NCBI RefSeq assembly: GCF_015182285.1
Contig: NZ_PRDM01000001.1
Span: 1-64,000 of the forward strand
DNA length: 64,000 bases
Source of the DNA: Flavobacterium hungaricum
GTDB taxonomy: Bacteria > Bacteroidota > Bacteroidia > Flavobacteriales > Flavobacteriaceae
Direction: 5' to 3'
The number at the start of each line of letters is the position of its first letter. The first letter of the stretch is position 1. A model generated the notes under the pieces. It was given only the letters and a program-made list of their open reading frames with translations, was not told where the DNA came from and did no database searches. Shown here piece after piece: positions 1-11,461 of this stretch. The position numbers and the translations under genes were made by a program.

Positions 1-84
<84 letters not shown>

Positions 85-207
85 AGAGCCTTGGTGTTAG
101 TCTTCGGACACGCCTTGGAAATAAGATGGATATTTGATGTTTTGGAATTCCAAGACTGTATTACTCTTGCTGTTAATTTGAAAAAAAATGAAAATTAAGT
201 AAAACAG

Positions 208-281
208 AGTCTCGTAGCTCAGCTGGTTAGAGTACTACACTGATAATGTAGGGGTCGGCAGTTCGAGTCTGCCCGGGACTA
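208..281 (+). tRNA. tRNA-Ile (GAT)
   Basis: It folds as a cloverleaf of 74 nt. The acceptor arm AGTCTCG pairs with CGGGACT, and the anticodon loop CTGATAA gives anticodon GAT. The T arm contains GTTCGAGTC. CCA is not encoded. It sits in the 16S-23S spacer in the usual Ile-then-Ala order. Confidence 0.97.
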
Positions 282-290
282 CTATTTGAC

Positions 291-435
291 TTTAGATTTA
301 AGATCTCAGATTTTAGATTTAAAACAATAGACTGAAAAGCTTGATTTAAAGGAAATTCTGGAAGCTGGGATTCACCAAAGGAAATTAGATCAGAATCAGT
401 AATCTAAAATCTGAATTCTAAAATCTAAGATTTAA
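291..435. repeat. Inverted heptad repeats between the two spacer tRNAs
   Basis: Positions 291-325 read as five 7-nt units of the type TTTAGAT, and 401-435 as five units of the complementary type AATCTAA. The two arms can pair into a long imperfect stem around a ~75-nt loop. They belong to the same period-7 repeat class seen elsewhere in the window. Confidence 0.75.
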
Positions 436-439
436 AAAT

Positions 440-513
440 GGGGGATTAGCTCAGCTGGCTAGAGCGCCTGCCTTGCACGCAGGAGGTCAACGGTTCGACT
501 CCGTTATTCTCCA
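440..513 (+). tRNA. tRNA-Ala (TGC)
   Basis: It folds as a cloverleaf of 74 nt. The acceptor arm GGGGGAT pairs with ATTCTCC with two G-U pairs, and the anticodon is TGC in the loop CTTGCAC. The T arm is GGTTCGACTCC. CCA is not encoded. It is the second spacer tRNA of the rRNA operon. Confidence 0.97.
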
Positions 514-653
514 CTGGTTTACTATAAGCATAGTAAATAAAAGTTCATTGACATATTGAGATAAGAAAATAATAAAAGTAGAAAGCGTTTTTTACAATTT
601 TATTGTAAAGAACAAAAAAAAACGGTCGTAATTAATTTTATGACTGGGTACAA

Positions 654-3530
<2,877 letters not shown>

Positions 3531-3539
3531 CACCCTTTT

Positions 3540-3559
3540 CCCGGGTCCAAAGACCCGGG
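3540..3559 (+). other. Perfect 8-bp hairpin after 23S
   Basis: CCCGGGTC and GACCCGGG form a perfect stem around the loop CAAA just beyond the 23S 3' end. No T tract follows, so rRNA processing or spacer structure is more likely than termination. Confidence 0.6.
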
Positions 3560-3621
3560 AGGAAACTTTCTAACCAAATTTATTGTATTTCTTTATCTCA
3601 GTATGTTAAGATATTGGTTTT

Positions 3622-3656
3622 AATTATGAATTGTCAATTATCAATTGTTAATTAAA
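3622..3656. repeat. Heptad repeat in the 23S-5S spacer
   Basis: Five consecutive 7-nt units of the pattern AATTRTY lie between 23S and 5S: AATTATG, AATTGTC, AATTATC, AATTGTT, AATTAAA. It is another member of the period-7 repeat class. Confidence 0.65.
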
Positions 3657-3686
3657 ACAGATTGCCCAAAGCAATTATAACTTCTT

Positions 3687-3793
3687 AAGGTGGTTATTGC
3701 GGCGGGGCTCACCTCTTCCCATCCCGAACAGAGAAGTTAAGCCCGCCTGCGCAGATGGTACTGCAGTTATGTGGGAGAGTATGTCGTCGCCTT
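3687..3793 (+). rRNA. rrf: 5S rRNA
   Basis: About 107 nt. Helix I pairs AAGGTGGT with GTCGCCTT-type sequence at the other end. The conserved block CCCGAACAGAGAAGTTAAGC is present. It is followed directly by a strong terminator. Confidence 0.95.
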
Positions 3794-3800
3794 TCTTTTT

Positions 3801-3833
3801 AAAACCCTGTTTCTATTGAAACAGGGTTTTTTG
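3801..3833 (+). terminator. Terminator of the rRNA operon
   Basis: A 13-bp perfect stem, AAAACCCTGTTTC / GAAACAGGGTTTT, with loop TATT runs into a T-rich tail. Confidence 0.9.
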
Positions 3834-3839
3834 TTTTGA

Positions 3840-4276
3840 AACGGGTTGCAAAACAGGCGCATGTCTGGGATCATTCGCAAAAGCGGGGATAATACAAAGA
3901 AGAACCCTGTCTTTCTTACGCCTCTGCCTTCTAAAAACTTTTATTTTTGCGTTAAAATAGTTGCCGGCTCGCTTTTGCGGGCACGGATTGCAAATCCGCG
4001 CTAACGTTGTCTGCTAACGCACAGCCCGGTCCGGAGGAAACGTCCTAATAAATAATCTTTAAAATCTATATTTTTCATATAATTCTTCTGCCTTGACATT
4101 TCGACACAACTTTTCTGAAAAAAAAATAAACACGAATTTCAGGGATCAATACGAAAACCTATGGAGTAACAAAGAAAGATTGAGCATAAATGTTAGTGAG
4201 TCTAAAAAGGAAGAATTCTACATCTCTAACGCCTCTGAATTGAGATCTAAATGCTTTTATTTTTGCATTGAAAGAT
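3840..4276. other. Gene-free stretch with REP-like repeat and duplicated promoter-like segment
   Basis: Nothing here looks coding. It contains the REP-like repeat at 3975-4006. It also holds two related segments ending in TATTTTTGC, at 3918-3955 and 4228-4270, both starting with ACGCCTCTG. Each carries a TAnnTTTG-like -7 box, so one may be a diverged copy of the other. The reading frame at 4093-4296 has no recognisable family features and is probably spurious. Confidence 0.55.
3975..4006 (+). repeat. REP-like repeat, copy 1
   Basis: The 32 bases beginning TTGCGGGCACGG and ending CCGCGCTAACG are identical to the arms of the inverted repeat at 54626-54788. The core GGATTTGCAATCC is nearly palindromic. 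Such short elements in Bacteroidota are often linked to RAYT-type transposases, but none is present in this window. Confidence 0.8.
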
Positions 4277-4714
4277 TCATTCTGCAGACGCATTAGTACT
4301 TCTGTTGTCAAAATAGTTTAATATGGTTTGATAGTGATTCATAATTGTTCGAGAGATTGTACTGAAAAGACTTAAACCCAGACTGATTGACTTTTTCATG
4401 CCATTTAGCCAGTTTAGCAAAGCCTGTGATTTTATCTCCGCTCTTTTATTAAAATAATACGCCAGCAGCAAATTGGTTCGGGCTAAGGGCCTGTTGTCTG
4501 CTTTAGATTTTAAGATCAGATGCGCTTTTTTATAGGCCTTTTTCTCTTCGCCTTTGTTATACAAATCATAGAGTGCAAGCGTATTTTTATCTTCCTTAAC
4601 AGGAATCGATTTTTTGGAAACAAAAGCTTTCTTTTTATCCTCAATCTGAGCTTTCAGACCAAATGATAAAAAGGCGAAGAACAGTAAAAAAAGTTTTCTA
4701 AGCCAGATTTCCAT
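4277..4714 (-). pseudogene. Secreted TPR-like N-terminal fragment, possibly a truncated sensor kinase
   Basis: The 145-residue protein starts with a signal peptide (MEIWLRKLFLLFFAFLSFGLKA, cleaved before Q). A helical TPR-like region around residues 48-110 follows, including the segment NKGEEKKAYKKAHLILKSKA. This arrangement resembles the N-terminus of Bacteroidota TPR-containing histidine kinases, which are normally over 500 residues. The C-terminal part, about residues 100-145, does not look like a finished domain. No kinase or transmembrane domain follows, and the 3' end runs into repeat-rich DNA. I infer a truncated remnant, but a small intact periplasmic TPR protein is possible. Confidence 0.5.
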
Positions 4715-4944
4715 AGCATTTCTTTTATACTCAAAAAGACGAATGAGTAATTTTTAAAGTCTTGTAAATTTGGGATTTATAAGATTAAATCAGTTTTTGA
4801 ATAAGCGATAAAAGTACTACAAAAGAATTGAAAATGCTTTTCTAAAAATAAAATTTTTGAGTGAAGTTGTGATATAATTTCTGGTTTGTGTTTTGTTTCA
4901 ATTGATTGATTATGAGTGTTTAAAAAGATTAAAAATTTCTTAAA

Positions 4945-4952
4945 TAGATTTG
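4945..4952 (+). promoter_or_regulatory. -7 box (TAGATTTG) of the PepSY gene
   Basis: It matches the Bacteroidota TAnnTTTG -7 box 53 bp before the start codon at 5006. No good -33 TTG was found at the expected spacing. The rest of 4715-5005 is A/T-rich and shows nothing else. Confidence 0.45.
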
Positions 4953-5005
4953 AAAACATTTTTCCCTGTTGTAAATTAGTGAGACTATACTTAAAAAATT
5001 GAATT

Positions 5006-5455
5006 ATGAAAAACAGAATATTTTTAGTCCTTGCATTGTTAACGCTAACAATCTCGGCCAGCGCACAGAAGAAAATTGAAATTACCGAATTGCCAAAACC
5101 AGCACAGGAATTTTTGAAAAAGCATTTTAATGATGTTGCTGTAGAAAGCGCCAAAAAAGATGCTGAACATGGCGAAAAAGGATACGAAGTAAAACTAAAA
5201 GACGGAACAGAAGTAGAATTCTGGAAAGACGGATCCTATCGTGAAGTGGACGGCGGAGACAAGCCTATTCCAACCGCGTTTATTCCGAAAGAAGTAAAAG
5301 ATTATGTGGCAAAAAATTATCCAAATGAAAAAATCACGCACATCGACTATGGGCACAAAGATCTTGACGTAGATTTAACCAACAAAATCGATCTGGAATT
5401 TACCAAGGAAGGGAAGATTTTGAAAGACAAGAAAAACAATATTGATAAAAAATAG
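5006..5455 (+). CDS. Periplasmic PepSY-like (DUF2874) protein
   Basis: The 149-residue protein has a signal peptide ending SASAQ at about residue 20. Two short alpha-beta repeats follow, each beginning LP-x-PAQEFLKKHF or IPKEVKDYVAKNYP and then a strand rich in charged residues (YEVKLKDGTEVEFWKDG; IDLEFTKEGKI). This double repeat is typical of the PepSY-like / beta-lactamase-inhibitor-like putative family. The role is unknown; such proteins are periplasmic and often sit near two-component systems. It appears monocistronic, with a terminator at 5552-5580. Confidence 0.8.
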   Translation: MKNRIFLVLALLTLTISASAQKKIEITELPKPAQEFLKKHFNDVAVESAKKDAEHGEKGYEVKLKDGTEVEFWKDGSYREVDGGDKPIPTAFIPKEVKDYVAKNYPNEKITHIDYGHKDLDVDLTNKIDLEFTKEGKILKDKKNNIDKK

Positions 5456-5551
5456 TTTAAAAATTGTTTTTTCGGAATCGGAGCTATATAGGAGAAACAA
5501 GCTTAAAAACGATTCATTTTTAAATAGCACTTCACCTATTTTAAAAACAGA

Positions 5552-5588
5552 AATGTCCTCAATACTTCTTTGAGGACATTTTGTTTTT
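5552..5588 (+). terminator. Terminator after the PepSY gene
   Basis: AATGTCCTCAA pairs with TTGAGGACATT (11 bp, loop TACTTCT), and a T-rich tail follows. Confidence 0.85.
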
Positions 5589-5657
5589 ACGTCAATTTTA
5601 GAAAAGAACATCTTGCCTAAAAATAGTTTATATTTACATCTTCTATTTATTTGTTTT

Positions 5658-6686
5658 ATGGAAGAAAATAAACACGTTACCATTTATGATATAGCCGAAA
5701 GACTCAATTTGGCGACATCAACTATTTCAAGAGCTTTAAAGGATCATCACACCATTAGTGATAAAACCATAAAAAAAGTCAAGAAAACTGCCGAAGAAAT
5801 GGGCTTTGTACCCAATACTTTGGCTGCAGGTCTGCGTGGTAATAAAACCAAAACCATTGGCGTTTTAATTCCGACTGTCACACAGCCCTTTTTGTCATCG
5901 CTCATTAGCGGTATAGAGATTACAGCCCAAAAATCCGATTATACCGTCATCATTATGCAGTCGCACGACTCGTACGAAGAAGAGGTTAATATGGCAAAAT
6001 CCCTGTACAGCAATCGTGTAAGCGGCGTAATTTGTTCGCTGGCAATGGAAACGCGCGATACAGCACATTTTCATCAATTTTCAAACAATAATATTCCCTT
6101 AGTATTTGTCGATCGTGTACCGAAAGATTACAATACCTTTAGAGTTGTAATTGATAACTATACAGCAGGTTACAAAGCGACCAAACACCTTATTGAACAG
6201 GGCTGTATTCGTATCGCACACATAACGGCAGGATCAGAATTGGGTAATTTATATAACGAAAGAAAAAGAGGTTATATCGAAGCCTTAAAAGACCATAATG
6301 TCGACATAGATGAAAAACTGATTATCAATTTAAATTCCGTTACTTACGAAGACGGTGTAAAAGCCAGCAATGCGTTATTCGACTTAGACCCAATTCCCGA
6401 CGGACTTTTTGCACCAGGGGATATTCTGGCCGTAAGCGCCGTACAGACTGCTAAAAAACGCGGGATCAAAGTACCCGAAGAATTTAAAGTAATTGGTTTT
6501 AACAACGATCCAATTTCGCAGATCATTGACCCTAACTTATCTACGATTACGCATCCAGCAGAAAAAATGGGAAAAGCGGCGGCCGAAATTATAATCAAAA
6601 ACCTGAAATCATCTAAAAACGATGATGCCAAAGAAATTACCTTTTTAAACACAGAAGTATTAGCAAGAGAATCTACGCAGAAATAA
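5658..6686 (+). CDS. LacI-family transcriptional regulator of the xylan locus
   Basis: The 342-residue protein has an N-terminal LacI helix-turn-helix (residues 7-55: VTIYDIAERLNLATSTISRA, then hinge region PNTLAAGLRG). A periplasmic-binding-protein-like effector domain follows from IGVLIPTVTQPF. The start at 5658 (MEENKHVTIYD) is preferred over an in-frame ATG 45 bp upstream, because LacI proteins begin just before the HTH. It is the first gene of the xylan region. Five copies of CAACCGATTG, a LacI-type pseudopalindrome with central CG, occur in the regulatory DNA that follows, so I infer it controls the GH67, transporter and susC transcripts. The inducer is unknown; a xylo-oligosaccharide or aldouronate is plausible. 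Confidence 0.88.
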   Translation: MEENKHVTIYDIAERLNLATSTISRALKDHHTISDKTIKKVKKTAEEMGFVPNTLAAGLRGNKTKTIGVLIPTVTQPFLSSLISGIEITAQKSDYTVIIMQSHDSYEEEVNMAKSLYSNRVSGVICSLAMETRDTAHFHQFSNNNIPLVFVDRVPKDYNTFRVVIDNYTAGYKATKHLIEQGCIRIAHITAGSELGNLYNERKRGYIEALKDHNVDIDEKLIINLNSVTYEDGVKASNALFDLDPIPDGLFAPGDILAVSAVQTAKKRGIKVPEEFKVIGFNNDPISQIIDPNLSTITHPAEKMGKAAAEIIIKNLKSSKNDDAKEITFLNTEVLARESTQK

Positions 6687-6728
6687 AACCTATTACAGAA
6701 TCTAAATTCTAAAATCGGCTTCACCATA

Positions 6729-6760
6729 GGCAGGATAGTTTTTTTAATTATCCTGCCTTT
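6729..6760 (+). terminator. Terminator after the LacI gene
   Basis: GGCAGGATA and TATCCTGCC form a stem around a T-rich loop, and TTTATTT follows. Confidence 0.8.
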
Positions 6761-6837
6761 ATTTGTTATATGAAATTATTTTTTGAAAAAAACAGAGCTA
6801 AAATTTTTTTCTTCAATAACAATCTTATATTTTTACG

Positions 6838-6847
6838 CAACCGATTG
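6838..6847 (+). promoter_or_regulatory. Putative LacI-type operator O1 (CAACCGATTG)
   Basis: The extended site GCAACCGATTGC (6837-6848) is almost palindromic with a central CG, as expected for LacI-family operators. It lies 5 bp after a TATATTTT box (6826-6833), where the transcription start would be, and 120 bp before the GH67 gene. Confidence 0.7.
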
Positions 6848-6966
6848 CATTTGTTGTTTTATTTGGAATAATGTATTTTTTAAATTAAAATTTTATCAAA
6901 TACTTTTAATTACAAAAGAAAAGCCATCGAAATAAAAATATAAATCGAGAATAAATTAAACCAAAA

Positions 6967-9120
6967 ATGACTTCATTACGATTTGTTTTCCTCTTTTTTT
7001 TGACTTCCATTTCGGCTTCGGCACAAAAGGATTATAAATTATGGCTGCAGTACAATACTGTTGCCAATGCTTCAATTTCAAAAGAATACAAAGACAATCT
7101 GAAAGGAATTGTGGTTTTAGGAAATTCTGAAACGATTAAAATTGCAGTAAAAGAGCTTAAGACTGGATTTTTGCAAATGCTCGGAAATGTTCCCGAAATA
7201 AAATTAGAATTAAAAGGAGAAAATAATCTAATAATAGGGGCTCAATCTAATTTGAACAGCGAAATTAGAAAAGAGCTTCAATCAAATTTTGATAAAATAA
7301 ACGAAGAAGGATTTATCATCAAATCCATTTCCATTCAAAATAAAAAACAAATCATCATTACTGGAAAAAAGGATGCCGCTGTTTTATATGGAGTTTTTAA
7401 TTTTCTGAGAATTTTCCAGACCAACAAATCTGTTAAAAATGTAAATATTGCCGATTCTCCCAAAACAAATATCCGAATCTTAAATCACTGGGATAATCTG
7501 GACAGAACAGTTGAACGAGGTTACGCAGGATTTTCGCTTTGGAACTGGCAGAAATTACCTGATTTTATCGATCAGCGTTATATTGATTACGCTAGAGCAA
7601 ATGCCTCAATCGGCATTAATGGAACTGTTTTGACGAATGTAAATGCAAACGCATTAATCTTAACGCCGCAATATTTAGAAAAAGTAGAAGCTTTAGCAAA
7701 TGTTTTCAGACCTTACGGAATAAAAGTCTACTTGACAGCCCGTTTTTCGGCACCAATTGAAATTGGAAAACTAAAAACCGCCGATCCAAAAGATCTGGAA
7801 GTGATAAATTGGTGGAAAAATAAAGCAGCGGAAATTTACAAACGAATTCCAGATTTTGGCGGATTTTTGGTGAAAGCCAATTCAGAAGGACAGCCCGGCC
7901 CTCAAAATTACGGACGAGATCATGTTGACGGTGCCAATATGCTGGCCGATGCAGTTGCTCCCTTTGGAGGTGTGATTATGTGGAGAGCTTTTGTATATTC
8001 TGAGCATGACGCAAACGATCGTGCGAAACAAGCGTATGCCGAATTTCAGCCGTATGACGGAAAATTTAAAGAAAATGTAATTGTTCAGGTAAAAAATGGA
8101 GCAATCGATTTTCAGCCCAGAGAACCCTTTCATCCTTTATTTGGCGCCATGCCAAAAACGCCTTTGATGATGGAATTTCAAATTACACAGGAATATTTGG
8201 GTTTCAGCACGCATTTGGTTTTTCTGCCTAAATTATTTCAGGAAGTTTTAGAATCAGATACTTATCAAAAAGGAAAAGGTTCAACCGTTGCCAAAGTCAT
8301 TGACGGCACTTTGTATCAAAATAAACTAACGGGAATTGCAGGCGTTTCTAACATTGGAAATGATTTAAACTGGACAGGTCATCCTTTTGCGCAAGCGAAT
8401 TGGTATGGTTTCGGAAGATTGGCCTGGAATCCGTATTTGGATGCTGAAACCATTGCCGATGAGTGGTTGAGATGTACTTTTTCAAACGATGAACATTTTA
8501 TAAAACCAGTTAAAAAGATGATGATCGATTCGCGTGAAGCTGTTGTCAATTATATGACACCGTTTGGCCTTCATCATATTATGGATACAGGTCATCACTA
8601 CGGACCAGGACCTTGGGTTTCTGATTTATCTCGTCCCGAATGGAATCCGACCTATTATCATAAAGCCGATAAAAACGGAATTGGTTTTGACCGTTCTAAA
8701 TCAGGAACAAATGCTGTTTCACAATACGCACCAGAAATGGCAAAAGTTTTCAATAACTTAGAAACCTGTCCGGAGAAAGATTTATTATGGTTTCATCACG
8801 TTTCGTGGGACTATAAATTGAAGAACGGCCAGACACTTTGGAACGGTTTGGCGCTCAAATATCAGGAAGGTGTTAATCAGGTTGCCGAGATGCAAAACGT
8901 TTGGAATAACGCTGAAAAATATGTCGACATCGAACGATTTAACGAAGTAAAAATGCTTTTGGAAATCCAGCAGAAAGAAGCAAAATGGTGGCGTGATGCC
9001 TGTTTGTTGTATTTTCAGCAGTTTTCAGGAAAAGAATTGCCGTCAGGAGTCGAAAAACCAACACAAACATTAGAATATTTTAAATCATTAAAATTCCCAT
9101 TTGCACCGGGAAATGGATAA
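6967..9120 (+). CDS. GH67 alpha-glucuronidase
   Basis: The 717-residue enzyme has a signal peptide (cleavage near SASAQ, residue 20) and the typical length of GH67 family members. It removes (4-O-methyl)-glucuronic acid from the non-reducing end of short aldouronic acids made by xylanases. An N-terminal beta-sandwich is followed by the TIM barrel, including WDNLDRTVERGYAG and the active-site stretch FGGFLVKANSEGQPGP. By spacing against characterised GH67 enzymes, E307 would be the acid, with D381 (in AIDFQPREP) and E409 (in ITQEYLG) the base pair. The predicted location is periplasmic. It opens a run with hexuronate catabolism genes and GH115, which suggests these act on the glucuronate side chains of xylan. 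Confidence 0.95.
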   Translation: MTSLRFVFLFFLTSISASAQKDYKLWLQYNTVANASISKEYKDNLKGIVVLGNSETIKIAVKELKTGFLQMLGNVPEIKLELKGENNLIIGAQSNLNSEIRKELQSNFDKINEEGFIIKSISIQNKKQIIITGKKDAAVLYGVFNFLRIFQTNKSVKNVNIADSPKTNIRILNHWDNLDRTVERGYAGFSLWNWQKLPDFIDQRYIDYARANASIGINGTVLTNVNANALILTPQYLEKVEALANVFRPYGIKVYLTARFSAPIEIGKLKTADPKDLEVINWWKNKAAEIYKRIPDFGGFLVKANSEGQPGPQNYGRDHVDGANMLADAVAPFGGVIMWRAFVYSEHDANDRAKQAYAEFQPYDGKFKENVIVQVKNGAIDFQPREPFHPLFGAMPKTPLMMEFQITQEYLGFSTHLVFLPKLFQEVLESDTYQKGKGSTVAKVIDGTLYQNKLTGIAGVSNIGNDLNWTGHPFAQANWYGFGRLAWNPYLDAETIADEWLRCTFSNDEHFIKPVKKMMIDSREAVVNYMTPFGLHHIMDTGHHYGPGPWVSDLSRPEWNPTYYHKADKNGIGFDRSKSGTNAVSQYAPEMAKVFNNLETCPEKDLLWFHHVSWDYKLKNGQTLWNGLALKYQEGVNQVAEMQNVWNNAEKYVDIERFNEVKMLLEIQQKEAKWWRDACLLYFQQFSGKELPSGVEKPTQTLEYFKSLKFPFAPGNG

Positions 9121-9284
9121 ATTAAATTATTGAGATTAATTAGAACGCAGATGACGCGGACTCGCTTTCGCGAAAACGCAGATTTACACGGATTTTTTAT
9201 TTTTTTTCGTTTAGAAAAAGACCCGTTTTTTCCGTGTCTTCGCGAAAACGAATCTGTTAAATATGCGTACCAAAAAAACAAATT
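9121..9284. repeat. Intergenic palindromic repeat remnant
   Basis: The spacer holds two copies of a CGCGAAAACG-containing motif and related TTTACACGG / CCGTGTC arms. It resembles the imperfect inverted repeats at 49070-49200 and 59730-59860. I see no gene or clear promoter. Confidence 0.5.
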
Positions 9285-10022
9285 ATGAGCAAAAAAACGG
9301 CAATTGTAACCGGAGGAAATTCAGGATTAGGTTTTGCAACCGCAAAAAAACTTTGTGACAACGGAATCACAACTTACATCATCGGAAGATCAAAAGAAAA
9401 AACAGAAGAGGCCTGCAGGGAAATTGGAGAAAATGCGATTCCGGTAATTTTCGATTTAAATAATCTGGACGGAATTCCAGCCATGATCGAAAACATAACC
9501 CAAAACGGCCCAATTGATATTTTGGTAAACAACGCCGGAATCAACATGAAAAAAGAAATTCCAGACGTTACGGATGAAGATTTTCTTTCGATCATTCATA
9601 CCAATTTATTGAGCGTTTTTGCCGTAAGTCGCGAAGTAATTAAAAACATGAAAGCCAACGGAAGCGGCAGCATCATCAACATCAGTTCGATGGCATCGCA
9701 ATACGGAATCCCGAAAGTAATTGCGTATTCGGCAAGCAAGGGCGCAATCGAATCTATGACGCGTGCGATGGCCACAGAACTGGCTCCGTCGGGAATAAGA
9801 ATAAATTGTATTGCTCCGGGATTTATCAAAACTAAAATGTCGGCAGCAGCATTGGATAATGATCCGGAAAGAAAAAATAAAGTATTGGGAAGAACACCAA
9901 TGGGCTTTTTAGGAGAGCCTTCGGATATTGCAGATGCCGTTTACTATTTCGCTTTAAGCGAATCAAAATATACAACAGGTACAGTTCTGCCGGTTGACGG
10001 TGGGAATAGTATTGGGTTTTAA
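9285..10022 (+). CDS. Short-chain dehydrogenase, probable D-fructuronate reductase
   Basis: The 245-residue protein is a classical SDR. It has the NAD(P)-binding motif TGGNSGLG at residues 9-16, NNAG near residue 81, the catalytic tetrad region with S in INISSM, and Y148-x3-K152 in YSASKGA. Its place between an alpha-glucuronidase and mannonate dehydratase suggests it reduces fructuronate to mannonate, the step before UxuA. SDRs for this step exist in other bacteria (yjmF type). Sequence alone does not separate it from gluconate 5-dehydrogenase-like SDRs, so the substrate is inferred from context. Confidence 0.78.
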   Translation: MSKKTAIVTGGNSGLGFATAKKLCDNGITTYIIGRSKEKTEEACREIGENAIPVIFDLNNLDGIPAMIENITQNGPIDILVNNAGINMKKEIPDVTDEDFLSIIHTNLLSVFAVSREVIKNMKANGSGSIINISSMASQYGIPKVIAYSASKGAIESMTRAMATELAPSGIRINCIAPGFIKTKMSAAALDNDPERKNKVLGRTPMGFLGEPSDIADAVYYFALSESKYTTGTVLPVDGGNSIGF

Positions 10023-10040
10023 TTGTGGAAATGCCAAGAA

Positions 10041-10183
10041 GGCGCTAAGTAACAAAGTTTTTAAGCCACAGATTAAAGGATTAAAAGATTTAAATCAGTT
10101 GACACAAACGCCGGCGAATATGCAAAGTAATTTGTTTCCATAGCTATACGCATTAAGGGAAATAAACTTTGTGACTTAGCGCC
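10041..10183. repeat. Inverted repeat with 20-bp arms
   Basis: GGCGCTAAGTAACAAAGTTT (10041-10060) is the near-perfect complement of 10164-10183, with one mismatch. The DNA between contains a GCCACAGATTAAAGG motif that recurs near 34740. The element ends 24 bp before uxuA and may shape its leader RNA. Confidence 0.8.
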
Positions 10184-10206
10184 TTTGCGGCATAAAAAAA
10201 AGAAGT

Positions 10207-11379
10207 ATGATAAAAATGCAGCAAACCATGCGATGGTTCGGTCCTAATGACAATGTCAGTTTGATTGATATTAAGCAGGCCGGAGCAACGGGAATTGTAA
10301 CCGCTTTGCACCAAATTCCGGTGGGCGATGTCTGGACAATTACAGATATAAAAGAAAGACAGGAAATCATTCGGAATTACGGATTGGAATGGGCTGTGGT
10401 TGAAAGTCTGCCTGTTCATGAAGAAATAAAACGAGCTTCGGGAAATTACCTGCAATACATCGAGAATTATAAAATCAGTTTGCGAAATCTGGCAGAATGC
10501 GGGATCAAAATCATTACTTATAATTTTATGCCGATTTTGGACTGGGTACGTACGAATCATAATTTTATCAACGAAGATGGAAGTAAAGCTCTTTTATACA
10601 ATCAGGATGCGTTTACTTATTTTGATGTTTTTCTTTTAAAAAGACCCGATGCCGAAAACGATTATTCAGAAGATCAAAAACAGAATGCTTTAAACTTTGG
10701 AAATAATCTTTCAGAAGATGAAAAAGCATTGTTGTTTAAAAATGTTTTATTGGGATTACCAGGAAGCAAAATTAATTTTACAGCAGAACAGATTTTATCG
10801 CTTTTGGACAATTATGCTGAAATCGACAATCAAAAATTAAGAGAAAACCTGATTTATTTTTTATCCGAAGTTGTTCCGGTTGCAGCAGAAATCGGCGCGA
10901 AATTAGCGATTCATCCAGATGATCCGCCGTTTTCGGTTTTGGGATTACCCAGAATCGTTTCAACAGAAGCTGATTTGAAAGCTATTTTCAGTGCTGTTCC
11001 TTCAACAGCTAACGGATTGTGTTATTGCACAGGATCTTTAAGCGCCGATCCGAAAAACAATTTGGAAAAAATAATTGACGATTACGAAGATAGAATTCAC
11101 TTTCTGCATCTTCGAAATACCATCCGCGAAAGCGAAACTATTTTCCGCGAATCAGAACATTTAAACGGCGATGTTCAAATGGAAAAGATTGTAGAAAAGA
11201 TTTTAGTTGTAATGAATAAGCGAAAAGTGAGCCTGCCGATGCGCCCCGATCATGGTTTTCTGCACGAAGTTGATGAAGCTAAAGAAACTTATCCGGGTTA
11301 TTCGCTGACGGGAAGATTAAAAGGATTGGCCGAGTTAAGAGGTTTAGAAATGGGAATTGCTTATAAATTGAGTTTGTAA
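10207..11379 (+). CDS. uxuA: Mannonate dehydratase
   Basis: The 390-residue protein matches UxuA over its length: it begins MQQTMRWFGPND and continues with IKQAGATGIVTALHQIPVG. It also contains the metal-site regions LAIHPDDPP and the C-terminal MRPDHGFL. It dehydrates D-mannonate to 2-keto-3-deoxygluconate in the cytosol. A start at 10207 or at the Met three codons later are both possible. Together with the upstream SDR it forms part of the glucuronate pathway. Neither glucuronate isomerase (UxaC) nor the KDG kinase and aldolase are in the window. Confidence 0.95.
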   Translation: MIKMQQTMRWFGPNDNVSLIDIKQAGATGIVTALHQIPVGDVWTITDIKERQEIIRNYGLEWAVVESLPVHEEIKRASGNYLQYIENYKISLRNLAECGIKIITYNFMPILDWVRTNHNFINEDGSKALLYNQDAFTYFDVFLLKRPDAENDYSEDQKQNALNFGNNLSEDEKALLFKNVLLGLPGSKINFTAEQILSLLDNYAEIDNQKLRENLIYFLSEVVPVAAEIGAKLAIHPDDPPFSVLGLPRIVSTEADLKAIFSAVPSTANGLCYCTGSLSADPKNNLEKIIDDYEDRIHFLHLRNTIRESETIFRESEHLNGDVQMEKIVEKILVVMNKRKVSLPMRPDHGFLHEVDEAKETYPGYSLTGRLKGLAELRGLEMGIAYKLSL

Positions 11380-11461
11380 AACGTACTGTTTGCTATCGCT
11401 CGAGTCTCCTTCGATTGAAATGAAAAAACTGACGAAAACTATGTTTGTTTAAAAAAGCGAA
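11380..11461. repeat. Fragment of the CTCGAGTCTCCTTCG repeat family
   Basis: GCTATCGCTCGAGTCTCCTT at 11392-11411 matches the arm of the intergenic repeat at 14460-14500 and 22949-23077. Only one arm is present here. Confidence 0.6.

Noticed and set aside
4093..4296. A 67-codon plus-strand frame in the repeat-rich region
   Set aside because: It shows no family features or signal, and it overlaps a duplicated promoter-like segment and the end of the TPR fragment.
4777..5154. A 125-codon minus-strand frame
   Set aside because: It overlaps the well-supported PepSY-like gene in antisense and has no recognisable features.
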